NCBI RefSeq assembly: GCF_001017435.1
Contig: NZ_CP011371.1
Coordinates: 3,782,001 to 3,846,000, forward strand
Direction of reading: 5' to 3'
DNA length: 64,000 nt
From: Caldimonas brevitalea
GTDB lineage: Bacteria; Pseudomonadota; Gammaproteobacteria; Burkholderiales; Burkholderiaceae_C
Program-made: the position numbers and the translations under genes
Shown: piece by piece, positions 1 through 8,939 of the stretch
Numbering within the stretch: the stretch's first letter is position 1
How the letters are laid out: every line of letters begins with the position of its first letter
Notes under the pieces: model-generated
What the model was told of the DNA's origin: nothing
Databases searched by the model: none
What the model saw: only the letters and a program-made list of their open reading frames with translations

Positions 1-820
1 GCTGCGAGAAGGCGTTCACCAGTTCCAGCAGCCCCTTGGCCTCGACGAAACGGCCGACGTAGACGATGTAGCGGCCCTGCTCCGGCAAGCCGAGCTCCGC
101 CCTCGCCTCGCGCTGGCAGCCGGGCCGGAACACCGCCGTGTTGAAGCCGTTGACGATGGTGTGCACCCGCTCCGGACGCGCACCGAAATCGTCGATCGCC
201 GTGTGGCGCATCGCCTCGCTGACCGTCAGCAGCGCATCGGCCTGCCCGATCGTCTTGCGTGTCATGTAGACGTTGAGGCCCGAACGCACATGGATGTCGG
301 AGCCCAGCGCGCCGACCACACAAGGCACGCCGAGCGAGCGTGCGACGCGCACCGCGGCATACCCGTCGGGGTAGACCCAGTAGGCCAGCACCAGGTCGGG
401 CGCATAAGCCTTGACCCGCGGCTGCAGCACCCAGCCGCCGACGTGGCCGTTGAGCATGCGCGAGACGACCGGCACGGCGGGATAGCTGAAGGCTTCCACG
501 TCGACACCGTCGAGCCGGTAGTCGGCCGGCACGTCTGCATATAGAAAGCTGCGCGGGCGCAACAGCGGCAGGTTGGGATACCGCAGCGACTGGAAGAAGA
601 CGCGCACGTCGGCCAGCTGGGCCAGCGAGCGTGCGGTTTCATGGATGTAGCGGCCGCGCGTTTGGTCGTACGGCACCGGCAGCATCGGCGTCACCAAGGC
701 GATGCGCAGCCGCCGGCCCCCCGGCGATGTGGCGTCGGCAGCGCGGCTGCCCGGTGTCGTGTTGGTATCGTGTGTGCCCGTGACCGCGACCCGCAAAGAA
801 GCAATGTCGGAGCACTGCAT
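1..820 (-). CDS. GT4-family glycosyltransferase, truncated by the window edge
   Basis: The minus-strand frame is open from an ATG at 820 to base 1 and continues outside the window. It encodes the N-terminal half of a GT-B fold glycosyltransferase. After about 37 poorly conserved residues the first Rossmann strand reads RIALVTPMLP. Later come an ALGSDIHV-type stretch, a VNGFNTAVFRPG stretch typical of GT4 linkers, and YVGRFVEAKGLLELV, which opens the nucleotide-sugar-binding domain. GT4 enzymes transfer sugars from NDP-sugars to lipid-linked or growing glycans at the cytoplasmic membrane face. With the XrtA-type exopolysaccharide operon starting 6 kb away on the same strand, a role in that polymer is likely but inferred. 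The sugar donor cannot be read from sequence. The start is uncertain because no strong Shine-Dalgarno precedes 820. Confidence 0.8.
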   Translation of the reverse strand, partial: MQCSDIASLRVAVTGTHDTNTTPGSRAADATSPGGRRLRIALVTPMLPVPYDQTRGRYIHETARSLAQLADVRVFFQSLRYPNLPLLRPRSFLYADVPADYRLDGVDVEAFSYPAVPVVSRMLNGHVGGWVLQPRVKAYAPDLVLAYWVYPDGYAAVRVARSLGVPCVVGALGSDIHVRSGLNVYMTRKTIGQADALLTVSEAMRHTAIDDFGARPERVHTIVNGFNTAVFRPGCQREARAELGLPEQGRYIVYVGRFVEAKGLLELVNAFSQ

Positions 821-1135
821 GGTTCTCACCCCAGAGATAGTGCCCGGCATTGTGCCGAAGAAAGGCAGCGCGCCGGCCGGCGCGTGGCCGCCTGGATGGG
901 GGATTGCGTCCCGTGTGGACACCCCCGATAGTCGGGCCCATCGTCGACCGTCTGGTGGCTTCCGATTCCACGGTTCCAGGGTTACAGGCCACCAGTGCCC
1001 CGCAGCTGCTGGCGAGGGTCTCGTTGGCGCCCCGCATGGCGGGGTCCACCGGTCCTCGTCGAGGGTGGTGCCAAGTACGCCACCCCGCCTCATGCCCCTT
1101 GCAGCGGGGCGCCAGTCACTCGAGCGGTCGGACAG
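821..1135. other. intergenic region between divergent genes, with inverted repeats
   Basis: No convincing gene lies between the glycosyltransferase (minus) and the acyltransferase (plus). A perfect 8-bp inverted repeat (CTGGTGGC at 952-959, GCCACCAG at 988-995) encloses a 28-base loop. A small CCCGA-TAG-TCGGG hairpin lies near 924-936. These may be leader structures or operators. I find no clear promoter hexamers. Confidence 0.4.
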
Positions 1136-2194
1136 ATGCAGCGCCATCGTTTTCATGAAATCGACTTGTTGCGCGGCATCGCCTGCGCCATGGTGGTCGC
1201 CTTCCACTATCTCTGGCGCGGCCAGCAAGCCGATTGGCTGCACGGCCACGCCCCCGGCTGGCTGGCCGGCGCGGCCCAGTACGGCTACCTCGGCGTGCAC
1301 CTGTTCTTCATGATCAGCGGCTTCGTGATCTTCATGAGCGCGCAAGGCGTCAGCGGCCGCCAGTTCGTGGCGTCGCGCGCCGCGCGGCTGTACCCGGCCT
1401 TCTGGGTGGCCGCGCCGCTCACCGCGCTGGTCGCCTGGAGCTTCGGCAGCACCCTCTTCGGCGTCACCCTGCCGCAGCTCGCCGCCAACATGACGATGGC
1501 GCCCCACTGGCTGGGCGTCGAGTTCGTCGACGGTGCCTATTGGTCGCTCGCCGTGGAGCTGCACTTCTACATCATGGTGTGGGCCGCCCTCGTGCTCGGG
1601 TTGTTGCCGCGCGCCACCTGGCTGCTCGCGGGCTGGTTGCTCCTGTCGACCCTGAATGCCGTGCGGCCGATCTATCCGCTTGAGTTCTGGCTCAACGCCA
1701 AGTGGGCGCCCTTCTTCGCCGCCGGCGTTTGCTGCTACCTGATCCGCGAGCATGGGCCCAGCCTCGAGCGCTGCGGACTGTGGCTGTGGTCGTTTTGCCT
1801 GGCGCTGTTCTACGTCGCCGTGGCCCCCTGGCTGAAGCAAGCGGGTGCCGAGGCGAGCGTGCAAAGTGCGGTGGTGAGCGCCGCACTGGTGTCGATGTTC
1901 TTCGGCGTCTTTGCGCTGATCGCCTTCGACCGCTGGCGCATGGCCGCGTCGCGCTGGACCTTCTGGGCCGGTGCGCTGACCTACCCGGTCTACCTGCTGC
2001 ATCAGAATATCGGCTATCTGCTGATCGAAGCACCCGGCTGGCAGGCCCTGGGTTTCTGGCTGCGGGTGACCCTGACCTGCGCCGTGATCGGCGTGCTGGC
2101 CTGGGCATTGCACCGCTATGTCGAACGGCCTCTAGCGCCGCGCTTGCGACGGGCGCTGGCCGGGGCCGGCGGGTTGCGGCTCGCCACCCCCTGA
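1136..2194 (+). CDS. acyltransferase family 3 (OafA/YrhL-like) membrane protein
   Basis: This 352-aa integral membrane protein belongs to the acyltransferase-3 family, which moves acetyl or other acyl groups onto sugars of cell-surface polysaccharides. The N-terminus carries the family signature, EIDLLRGIACAMVVAFHY, with the conserved Arg and His, followed by the FFMISGFVIFM helix and about ten hydrophobic segments. I chose ATG 1136 because the diagnostic motif begins six residues later; the frame is open upstream to 995 but the extra residues are low-complexity and unlike the family. The acceptor is unknown. Its position among exopolysaccharide genes suggests decoration of that polymer. The next gene on the same strand starts 80 nt downstream. 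Confidence 0.85.
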   Translation: MQRHRFHEIDLLRGIACAMVVAFHYLWRGQQADWLHGHAPGWLAGAAQYGYLGVHLFFMISGFVIFMSAQGVSGRQFVASRAARLYPAFWVAAPLTALVAWSFGSTLFGVTLPQLAANMTMAPHWLGVEFVDGAYWSLAVELHFYIMVWAALVLGLLPRATWLLAGWLLLSTLNAVRPIYPLEFWLNAKWAPFFAAGVCCYLIREHGPSLERCGLWLWSFCLALFYVAVAPWLKQAGAEASVQSAVVSAALVSMFFGVFALIAFDRWRMAASRWTFWAGALTYPVYLLHQNIGYLLIEAPGWQALGFWLRVTLTCAVIGVLAWALHRYVERPLAPRLRRALAGAGGLRLATP

Positions 2195-2274
2195 TCGCCG
2201 CAGCTGGCGCACCCAGGCGGTCTCGGCGCGTTGCGGGCCGTCGATCGGCGGCTTGAATCATTGACGAGCATTTG

Positions 2275-4158
2275 ATGGCGAAGGCCTCGTATCTCCGGCG
2301 GCGCAGAACCGCCTTGGTCGTGGGCGCCGCGACGGCGCTGGTCCTGGCCGGCGCCGCGGCGCTGTGGCGCGGCCCCCTGGGCGACGCGGTGCCGCTGCAC
2401 TGGCGCACCGATCTGCGCGCCCGTCTGTATGGCCTGCAGGTCGACCACACGCTGCGCCTGCGCATGCGCGACGGCGTCGAACTGGCCGCCTCGCTGTACC
2501 TGCCGTCGGCCGACCTGCAGCGGCGCGGCACGGTGTACGTGCGACTGCCCTATCACCGCCTGAAATACGGCGAGGCGCTGAACGCCGGCTTGTTCTTCGC
2601 CCGACACGGTTATGCCGTGCTGGTCCAGGACTTCCGCGGCACCGGTGACTCCACCGGCGAATTCCTCCCGTGGCGCCATGGCACCCAGGATGGCGTCGAC
2701 ACGCTCGACTGGATCGTCCGGCAACCGTGGTCGAACGGCAAGGTCGGCACCTGGGGTTGCTCGGCGCTGGGGGAACTGCAGTACATGCTGGCGCGCGCGC
2801 GCCACCCGGCCCATGCGGCCATGGTGCCGATGGCGGCGGGCGGCGCCTTGGGCGCGCTCGGCAGCGAGCACGCGCACTACGGCTGGTACGAGGGCGGCGT
2901 GTTCCAACTGGCCAGCGGCTTCGGCTGGTTCCTCGACAGCGGGGCCGCCCGGCCCGACGTGCCCGCGCCGCCACGACTCGACCGCAGCGCTGCGTTGCGC
3001 GAGCTGCCGGTGGCCGGGCTGGTGGGGCGCCACCGCCCCGGGCCCAACGGCTACCCGTGGTTCGTCGGCACGCCCTTGAACGACCCGCGCTGGCGAGGGC
3101 TCGACTATGTGTTCGACGACGACCGCTTCGCGACGCCCGCGCTGGTCATCAACACCTGGGGCGACCAGACCATCGAAGAAACGCTGCGCATGGCCGAACT
3201 GATGCGGACCACCACGCCGGCAACCGCGCCGCAGCATGTCGTGATCGCCCCCGGCACACATTGCAGCCATGAAGAGAATGCGGCATCGGGGCAGTTCGGC
3301 GAGCTGGACATCCCCGGCGCCGAACAGCCGTACCGTGAGTGGTATCTGCAGTGGTTCGATCGCTGGCTGAAGGGCGAAGGCCAGGGCCCTGCCGGGCTTC
3401 CGGCCTATCTCTACTACGTGATCGGCGAAGGTGTTTGGCGATCGGCCGATCGGTGGCCACCGCCCGAAGCGCGCATCGAGAAGTGGCATTTGCAGAGCCA
3501 GGGTCACGCGAACGGACGTGACGGCGACGGCCGGCTGCAACTGACACCGGCCGAAGGCGCCAGCGGTTTCGACGAGTACCGCTACGACCCGCTCGACCCA
3601 GTGCCCACGCTGGGCGGCTCGATCTGCTGCACCGGCGACCCGGCGTTTCGCCCGGGGCCGGCCGATCAACGCACCATCGAAAGCCGCCCCGACCTGCTCG
3701 TCTACACCTCCGAGCCGCTGGCGCGGCCGTTGCGCATTGCGGGGCACCTCAAGGCACGCCTGACCGTGTCGTCGAGCGCGCCCGACACCGACTTCGTCGC
3801 GCGCCTGGTACACGTGTGGCCCGATGGCCGCGCGACGACCATCCAGGAAGGCGTGCTGCGCGCGCGCTATCGCAAAGGGTACGCGGCGCCGAGGCCGCTG
3901 CCACTCGACACGCCGGTGGAACTGACCGTCGACATGCGCTCCATCGCCTACCGCCTGCCGGCCGGCCACCGGCTGCGGCTGCATATCAGCAGCAGCAGCT
4001 TTCCGCGCCTGGAGCGCAACCTCAACACGGGCGGCGGCAATCTCGACCAGAGCCTCCCGGTGGTGGCGCGCAACCGCGTCTATCACGGGCCGGCGACCCC
4101 CTCCTATCTGGAGCTGCCGGTGATCCCTGACGACGTGGCCGACGGGCGCAAGCCGTAA
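2275..4158 (+). CDS. CocE/NonD-family serine hydrolase (X-Pro dipeptidyl-peptidase S15 fold)
   Basis: This 627-aa alpha/beta hydrolase of the CocE/NonD (peptidase S15-like) family is probably membrane-anchored, because an N-terminal hydrophobic segment (TALVVGAATALVLAGAAALW) follows a basic start. The nucleophile elbow is GCSALG in the sequence WGCSALGELQYM. The likely catalytic Asp lies in INTWGDQTIEE and the His in APGTHCSHEE. The C-terminal third is the jelly-roll domain of the family (LRIAGHLKARLTVSSSAPDTD). Family members cleave acyl esters, amides or X-Pro peptides, so the substrate is not predictable. A TTG directly precedes the ATG; I use the ATG at 2275. It neighbours polysaccharide-modifying genes but has no proven link to them. 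Confidence 0.85.
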   Translation: MAKASYLRRRRTALVVGAATALVLAGAAALWRGPLGDAVPLHWRTDLRARLYGLQVDHTLRLRMRDGVELAASLYLPSADLQRRGTVYVRLPYHRLKYGEALNAGLFFARHGYAVLVQDFRGTGDSTGEFLPWRHGTQDGVDTLDWIVRQPWSNGKVGTWGCSALGELQYMLARARHPAHAAMVPMAAGGALGALGSEHAHYGWYEGGVFQLASGFGWFLDSGAARPDVPAPPRLDRSAALRELPVAGLVGRHRPGPNGYPWFVGTPLNDPRWRGLDYVFDDDRFATPALVINTWGDQTIEETLRMAELMRTTTPATAPQHVVIAPGTHCSHEENAASGQFGELDIPGAEQPYREWYLQWFDRWLKGEGQGPAGLPAYLYYVIGEGVWRSADRWPPPEARIEKWHLQSQGHANGRDGDGRLQLTPAEGASGFDEYRYDPLDPVPTLGGSICCTGDPAFRPGPADQRTIESRPDLLVYTSEPLARPLRIAGHLKARLTVSSSAPDTDFVARLVHVWPDGRATTIQEGVLRARYRKGYAAPRPLPLDTPVELTVDMRSIAYRLPAGHRLRLHISSSSFPRLERNLNTGGGNLDQSLPVVARNRVYHGPATPSYLELPVIPDDVADGRKP

Positions 4159-4249
4159 GGCGCGACGGACCACACATCGGTTCCGGCCTCGCTCAGGCGG
4201 TGCTCGCCCCTTGTATTCCGACCACCGCTTCGTTTCCGGCGCACCAATG

Positions 4250-4276
4250 AAAAAAGAGCGGCAGAAGCCGCTCTTT
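4250..4276 (-). terminator. rho-independent terminator of the beta-helix lipoprotein gene
   Basis: A perfect 10-bp stem (AAAGAGCGGC at 4253-4262 with GCCGCTCTTT at 4267-4276) has a 4-base loop. Read on the minus strand it ends in six T. It lies 45 nt past the stop codon at 4321. Confidence 0.9.
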
Positions 4277-4320
4277 GAGACCGAGACCCGGGCGGCGGAA
4301 GTGCCGCCCGGCGGGAAGGT

Positions 4321-6153
4321 TCAGCGCTCGATCGCGCCCAGGTCCATGCCGACACCCTTGACCGTGCGGTTCGCGGGCAGGTAGGCACGGTCCAGCTGAC
4401 CCTTCACCGGGAAGCCGCTGGCGGCGGTCGGCGCAGCTTGCGCAGCGTCCACCACCCGGCTGCCGCTCAGCGGCACCAGCGTCTTGATGTCGACCGGCGG
4501 GGTGGTGCCGGTGATCAGGTTGTGCCGGCCGTTGAGCTGACCGCCCACGGTGTGCCACGGGCCGGCGTCGCTCCACTTGGCGTCGATCCAGTTGCGGCCC
4601 AGGTTGACGATGCCGCCGGAGGCGATGCCGGGCGCGTTGTCCTGGCCTTCACGCATACGGGGGTACTGGATCGCCGGGTCGAACAAGAACACGTTGTTCC
4701 AGACTTCCGCCTTCTCCTGCGTCGTCGACAGCTGGAACAGCACGGCATAACCGTCACCGGTCAGGTGCACGGTGTTGTTGAAGAAGTACAGCGTGCCCTT
4801 GCGATAGCTGGCTTCGTTGCCGGCATGGTCACCACCGTAGTGGATCGTCGTGCCCTCGCGGCCGTCCTTCTTGATCTGGTTGCCGTAGACATACGTGGTG
4901 CGATAGCGCGGGTCGGCCAGCGCCACCGACGAGTAGTCTTCCGCTTCCACCAGGTCCAGCGCGCGGGCGCCGCCTTCGATGCGGTTGTAGCGGATGACCG
5001 GGCCCACCGAGCGGTCCTTCAGCGCGTTGCCCAAGGCACCGGCGCGCAGCGGACCGTAGTGGTTGAACTCGTAGGTCACGCCCACGCTTTGCACGTAGGT
5101 GGTGTGGATCAGATAGCTGCCCACGACACCGTTGCCGTGCATGTGGTTGCCAGCGATGCGCAGGTTCTTCGTGACGGCGAAGTCACCGTCTTCCGTCGAG
5201 CGGCTGAAGATGGCCTGGGTGCAATCGTTGATCTCGTTGTCGGCGATCGTGATGTTGTGGCCACGCTCGACCCACAGGCAGGCGCCGAACTCGACATAGT
5301 TCTTGCGAGCACCGGTGGACGACGTGAACTGGTTCTTCGGATGGGCACCGCGGATCTGCAGGCCGTCGACCTGGATGTATCGCGGGTAGGCCGTCCAGTC
5401 CTGGTTCGACAGGCGATTGAAGACGATCACGGAACGCGATTCATGCAGCTCGTGGCCGTAGGCCAGGCCGCGGCGGGTCACCGCGTTGGCGCCGTCGATG
5501 ATCGGGCGCTGGCCTTGCGGACCGGGGACGCCGCACAGACGCACCGGCGCATCGGCACGGCCTTGCGCTGCCAGCAGCACCTTGCCGCGGTAGGGCGTCG
5601 AACGCCAGAAGACGCGCACGGTGTCGCCCGCGGTGAGCTTCTCCCAGGGCACTTGTTCGAGGTTGGCAATCTGGCCGCTGCCCGGACCGACCTGGTAGTC
5701 GCGGCCCTTGCCGGAGGGCAGGCAGGCGGTCAGCGACAGTTGCGGCGGGGCGGTGTTCGGAGCGGGCGCCGGCGCCGGAGCGGGCGTCGGGGCAGGTGCA
5801 GGTGCCGGCGTCGGGGCGGGTGCCGGCACGGGTGCAGGCGCGGGGGCCGGAGTCGGTGCGGGGGCAGGCGCCGGCGTGGGTGCGGGCGCAGGGGCCGGCA
5901 CGGGCGGCAGCGGTGCCGGAGCGGGCGCCTGGACGCGGACCCATTGTTCGCCGTCCCAATAGAAGCGGCGGCCCATCGCGTCTTCGCGGTCCTCGCCTGG
6001 TTGTCCGTCTGCCTGATGGGTGTCCGATGACGCAAGCGAAGCATCGGTCGAAGCACTGTCGCCTCCGCCACCGCAGGCGGACAAAACGGCACACGTGGCG
6101 AAAAGTTGCGCAACCCGGAGGACGCGGGCGCGGTCGATGGTTTTTTGATTCAC
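4321..6153 (-). CDS. right-handed beta-helix lipoprotein, probable polysaccharide-degrading enzyme
   Basis: This 610-aa predicted lipoprotein has a signal sequence ending in the lipobox LSAC, so Cys is lipidated and followed by GGGG. A roughly 60-residue Pro-Ala-Thr linker (repeats such as PAPAPTPAPAP) then separates the anchor from a large domain. That domain has repeated short beta-strand rungs with Asn ladders (NITIADNEIND, LRIAGNHMHGNG, VIRYNRIEGGARA, LYFFNNTVHL, AEVWNNVFLF), typical of pectate-lyase-like right-handed beta-helices. Such proteins are usually polysaccharide lyases or hydrolases; the substrate is unknown. Location beside an exopolysaccharide operon suggests turnover of that polymer. 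I prefer the GTG at 6153, which has GGGG seven bases upstream; an in-frame ATG at 6177 lacks a good ribosome site. Confidence 0.8.
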   Translation of the reverse strand: MNQKTIDRARVLRVAQLFATCAVLSACGGGGDSASTDASLASSDTHQADGQPGEDREDAMGRRFYWDGEQWVRVQAPAPAPLPPVPAPAPAPTPAPAPAPTPAPAPAPVPAPAPTPAPAPAPTPAPAPAPAPNTAPPQLSLTACLPSGKGRDYQVGPGSGQIANLEQVPWEKLTAGDTVRVFWRSTPYRGKVLLAAQGRADAPVRLCGVPGPQGQRPIIDGANAVTRRGLAYGHELHESRSVIVFNRLSNQDWTAYPRYIQVDGLQIRGAHPKNQFTSSTGARKNYVEFGACLWVERGHNITIADNEINDCTQAIFSRSTEDGDFAVTKNLRIAGNHMHGNGVVGSYLIHTTYVQSVGVTYEFNHYGPLRAGALGNALKDRSVGPVIRYNRIEGGARALDLVEAEDYSSVALADPRYRTTYVYGNQIKKDGREGTTIHYGGDHAGNEASYRKGTLYFFNNTVHLTGDGYAVLFQLSTTQEKAEVWNNVFLFDPAIQYPRMREGQDNAPGIASGGIVNLGRNWIDAKWSDAGPWHTVGGQLNGRHNLITGTTPPVDIKTLVPLSGSRVVDAAQAAPTAASGFPVKGQLDRAYLPANRTVKGVGMDLGAIER

Positions 6154-6177
6154 GGCGAAACCCCAATGACCCCACAT

Positions 6178-6736
6178 TCAGGCCGAGCAGATCCCTGCCG
6201 CGTATTGCGCAGCTTTTGCTCGTGTCGGCCTTGTGTTCCAGTGCCGTGACCTCACCGCGTGGGAACGGCGTGTCCTGCTTTTATGTTGGCCCTGGTGCTG
6301 AGTGCCGCCGTATGTTGAATTCCGGCGGGTACATCCTCGAATGCGGCGCGATCCTAGGGTTGCCTTAGGGCAGAAATGTAAGTGAACCTGCGCTCACGTA
6401 ACCCGATGTACGGGTGGTGCAGCTCTTACAGAAAAGAAGTAACGGGTCGGTAGAAACTCGCAGACCCCGTGAGCCGTGGGAAGGCGTTGCAACGCGGACG
6501 CCTCTGTACAGACCTGAAACAAAGAAGCGGGTTACAAAGTGGCGCGAGTTCCACGGCCCTCGAAAGGCTCCAGATCGTGATCTACGTCACGAATTTCGAG
6601 GCCCAGACACCGCCGAGCGGTCGATTCTTGCGTTCTAGCGGCACAAGCGCGAGGCCGGCCCGCCGGCGACCAAGCGCGAACGAGGGCCCGGGCGCGCAGA
6701 ATGGGATGATGGCCCCGGCGGGCGTCCCAGAATTCG
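6178..6736. other. long non-coding region upstream of the beta-helix gene
   Basis: About 560 bases lack a convincing gene; short open frames here have no recognisable content. The stretch is less GC-rich than its surroundings. An imperfect dyad, TAAGTGA-N8-TCACGTA (6379-6400, one mismatch between arms), could be an operator. It lies about 220 nt before the beta-helix gene, so this region probably holds the promoter and control sites for that gene. I could not identify -35/-10 or sigma-54 elements with confidence. Confidence 0.35.
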
Positions 6737-6762
6737 AAAAAAAGGGCAGGAATCCCTGCCCT
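6737..6762 (-). terminator. rho-independent terminator ending the exopolysaccharide operon
   Basis: An 8-bp stem (AGGGCAGG at 6743-6750 with CCTGCCCT at 6755-6762) has loop AATC. It is followed on the minus strand by seven T (6737-6743). It sits 45 nt after the stop at 6807. Confidence 0.9.
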
Positions 6763-6806
6763 CGTCCCGTGTTCGGCGGCGCTCCGACCGGCCCTCCGCC
6801 ACGCGC

Positions 6807-8927
6807 TCAGGGTGTATGGGTCGCCAGGCGCTCGGCCTCGCTTGACGCCGCCCGCCAGAGCCAGTGCCCCAGGTGTTCGGCCATTCTGGCGGCCGGGCCG
6901 CCGTCCCAGAAACCGGGCTCCTCGGTCGGCGCCCGCCCCCGCGATAGCGCCTCGCGGACCAGCGACAAGGCGCGCTCGACGTCGCGCGCCGTGCTCGCGG
7001 CGCTCGTCGGGTCGGTGGGTTCGGCGACCGGCAGCAGCCGCACCGACACCACCGACAAGGCGGCGGCCTCCTCGCACAGCCGGCCTTCCGGGCCGGTGAG
7101 CAAACAGGCGGCGCGCTGCAGCAAGCCAAGGCTCTGGAGATAGTCGATCTCGTCGATCGCGTCGATCTTGCTGTTCTTGATCCACCGCCCCAGGCCCACC
7201 CGCTCCAGGGCCTCGCGCGTTTCATCGCGCATGGGCCACACCACTTGCAGGTCGGGCGGCATCGCGACAAAACCCGAGACGAGATCACTGAGGATTTCCA
7301 CCCGGGTGGATTCCGGATCGAATTGCAGCGTCACGAGCACGAAACCGCTGGCCGGCTGCAGCCCGCGCGCCGCTGACACGTCTCGCTTCAGGGTGGATTC
7401 CGGCGGCGGCGCGAGCGGCGCCACCTGGTGCAGCACGTTCTGCATCAGGTTGCCGAAGCAGTGCACGCGATCGGAGGCGATGCCTTCGCGGTAGAGGGTG
7501 TAGTGGGCGGTCAGTTCGCTGGTGTAGAGCGCGTTGGCCAGCCGGTCGAGCAGCAAGGGGTTGGCATCTTGTGCGACGCCGGCGTCGGCGCTGCGCTTGC
7601 CCGCGTCGACCCGCACCAGCGGGACGCCGGCCTTGTGCGCGGCCAGGCTGCAGGTCAACACCGCGTCGTCGGCGCCCAGCGCGAGCACGGCGGTGGGTTG
7701 CAGTTCGCGCCGCAAGGCGTCGAAGCCCGCCAACACGGCCGCGGCCCGCTCGGCGTAGCCACCCGGCGGCAGGCCGAGGTGCAGGTCCATCGCCGGCAAC
7801 GGCAGCAGCCCGGCCATCCCGGGCGGCAGCGCGACGTCGTCCTCGCTGCCGGCATTCAGCACCACGACCGGGGGCAGGCCCGATTGTTGGGCGCAGGCAT
7901 CGGCCAGTGCGCAAGCCTTCATGTAGCTCGTCGGGCCGTCGACCAGGCACAGCAGCGGTCGCTGCACCTGCATGCCGGCGACATGGGTGCGACGCACGAG
8001 GGCGGGCACCGGCGCTGCGTTGTCGTCGCTGCCGCGCGCCGCAAGCCGCGCCGCCGCCGCATCGACCGGCATGGCGGCGAGGTGGGCCGCCGGCGCCGTG
8101 GTCAGGGCCGGGTCGCCGACCTCGCCACGCATCTCGCGCGCGGTCTGCACGACCAGGTCCGCGCTGACCTCGTCGGTGCTGCCCAGGTAGGCGCCGAGCA
8201 GCAGGCGGTTGCACAGCAGGTTGATGCGTCGCGGAATGCCGCCGGTCCAGCGGTGGATCTCCTGGAAGGCGGCGGCGTCGAACAGCGGCCGGTCTTGCCA
8301 CCCCACCCGCTTCAAGCGGTGCTCGACATAGGCGCGGGTTTCTTCGAGATCGAGCGGTCCGAGGTGGCAGGAGGCGATCACGCGCTGGCGGAACTGCTCC
8401 ATCGAACGCGATTCGAGCAGCTTGCGCAGCTCCGGCTGCCCGACCAGAAAGCTCTGCAACAGGGCATGCTCTTCCAACTGGAAGTTGGACAGCATGCGCA
8501 ACTCTTCGATCGCCTCGAGGCTGAGGTTCTGCGCTTCGTCGACCACCAGCAGCGCGCGCCGCCCGCTGGCCGCCACGGCCGTCAGGAACGCCTCCAGGCC
8601 GGCAATCAGCTCGGCCTTGCTCTTGCCGGCCGGCGCGATGCCGAAGGCGGTGCAGATCGCGCGCAGCAGGTCGCCCGACTCCAGCTGCGTGCTGACCACC
8701 TGGGCGGCCACCACATGCTGCGGGTCGAGCCCGCCCATCAACGTGCGCACCAGTGTGGTCTTGCCGGCGCCGATGTCGCCGGTCACGACGATGAAACCTT
8801 CGCCTTGATAGACGCCGAACTTCAGATAGGCCAAGGCGCTCGCATGGCCGCGACTGTCGTAATAGAACGACGGGTCGGGGTTGAGCTGGAACGGCGCGCC
8901 GGTGAGGCCGAAGTGCGATTCGTACAT
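6807..8927 (-). CDS. XrtA-system ATPase fused to a degenerate UDP-GlcNAc 2-epimerase-like domain
   Basis: This 706-aa protein has two parts. Residues 1-270 form an ExeA-like AAA ATPase of the XrtA/PEP-CTERM-associated type (TIGR03015-like), starting MYESHFGLTGAPFQLNPDP, with Walker A GDIGAGKTT (50-58), Walker B LLVVDEAQ (126-133) and the GIPRRINLLCNR sensor region (230-241). After a loose Ala/Pro linker, residues 323-690 resemble WecB-type non-hydrolysing UDP-N-acetylglucosamine 2-epimerases: LGADDAVLTCSLAAHKAGVPLVRVDAGKR aligns, in two pieces, with the GDT and VEAGLR regions, and later LTGPEGRLCEEAA with the DSGGIQEEA region. Catalytic positions are altered: VEAGLR is VDAGKR, PEE is missing, and GHRREN is TLQFDPE. 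In related loci the ATPase and epimerase are separate neighbours, so this looks like a fusion that lost epimerase activity. It is last in its operon, 12 nt after the previous gene. Confidence 0.8.
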   Translation of the reverse strand: MYESHFGLTGAPFQLNPDPSFYYDSRGHASALAYLKFGVYQGEGFIVVTGDIGAGKTTLVRTLMGGLDPQHVVAAQVVSTQLESGDLLRAICTAFGIAPAGKSKAELIAGLEAFLTAVAASGRRALLVVDEAQNLSLEAIEELRMLSNFQLEEHALLQSFLVGQPELRKLLESRSMEQFRQRVIASCHLGPLDLEETRAYVEHRLKRVGWQDRPLFDAAAFQEIHRWTGGIPRRINLLCNRLLLGAYLGSTDEVSADLVVQTAREMRGEVGDPALTTAPAAHLAAMPVDAAAARLAARGSDDNAAPVPALVRRTHVAGMQVQRPLLCLVDGPTSYMKACALADACAQQSGLPPVVVLNAGSEDDVALPPGMAGLLPLPAMDLHLGLPPGGYAERAAAVLAGFDALRRELQPTAVLALGADDAVLTCSLAAHKAGVPLVRVDAGKRSADAGVAQDANPLLLDRLANALYTSELTAHYTLYREGIASDRVHCFGNLMQNVLHQVAPLAPPPESTLKRDVSAARGLQPASGFVLVTLQFDPESTRVEILSDLVSGFVAMPPDLQVVWPMRDETREALERVGLGRWIKNSKIDAIDEIDYLQSLGLLQRAACLLTGPEGRLCEEAAALSVVSVRLLPVAEPTDPTSAASTARDVERALSLVREALSRGRAPTEEPGFWDGGPAARMAEHLGHWLWRAASSEAERLATHTP

Positions 8928-8939
8928 GAGGTGCTGTTC

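Noticed and set aside
4438..6030. 530-codon open frame opposite the beta-helix lipoprotein
   Set aside because: It is an antisense shadow; the Gly-Ala-rich part mirrors the Pro-Ala linker.
6414..7143. small open frames upstream of and across the exopolysaccharide terminator
   Set aside because: They have no ribosome site or recognisable content, and one runs through the terminator and the ATPase gene in antisense.
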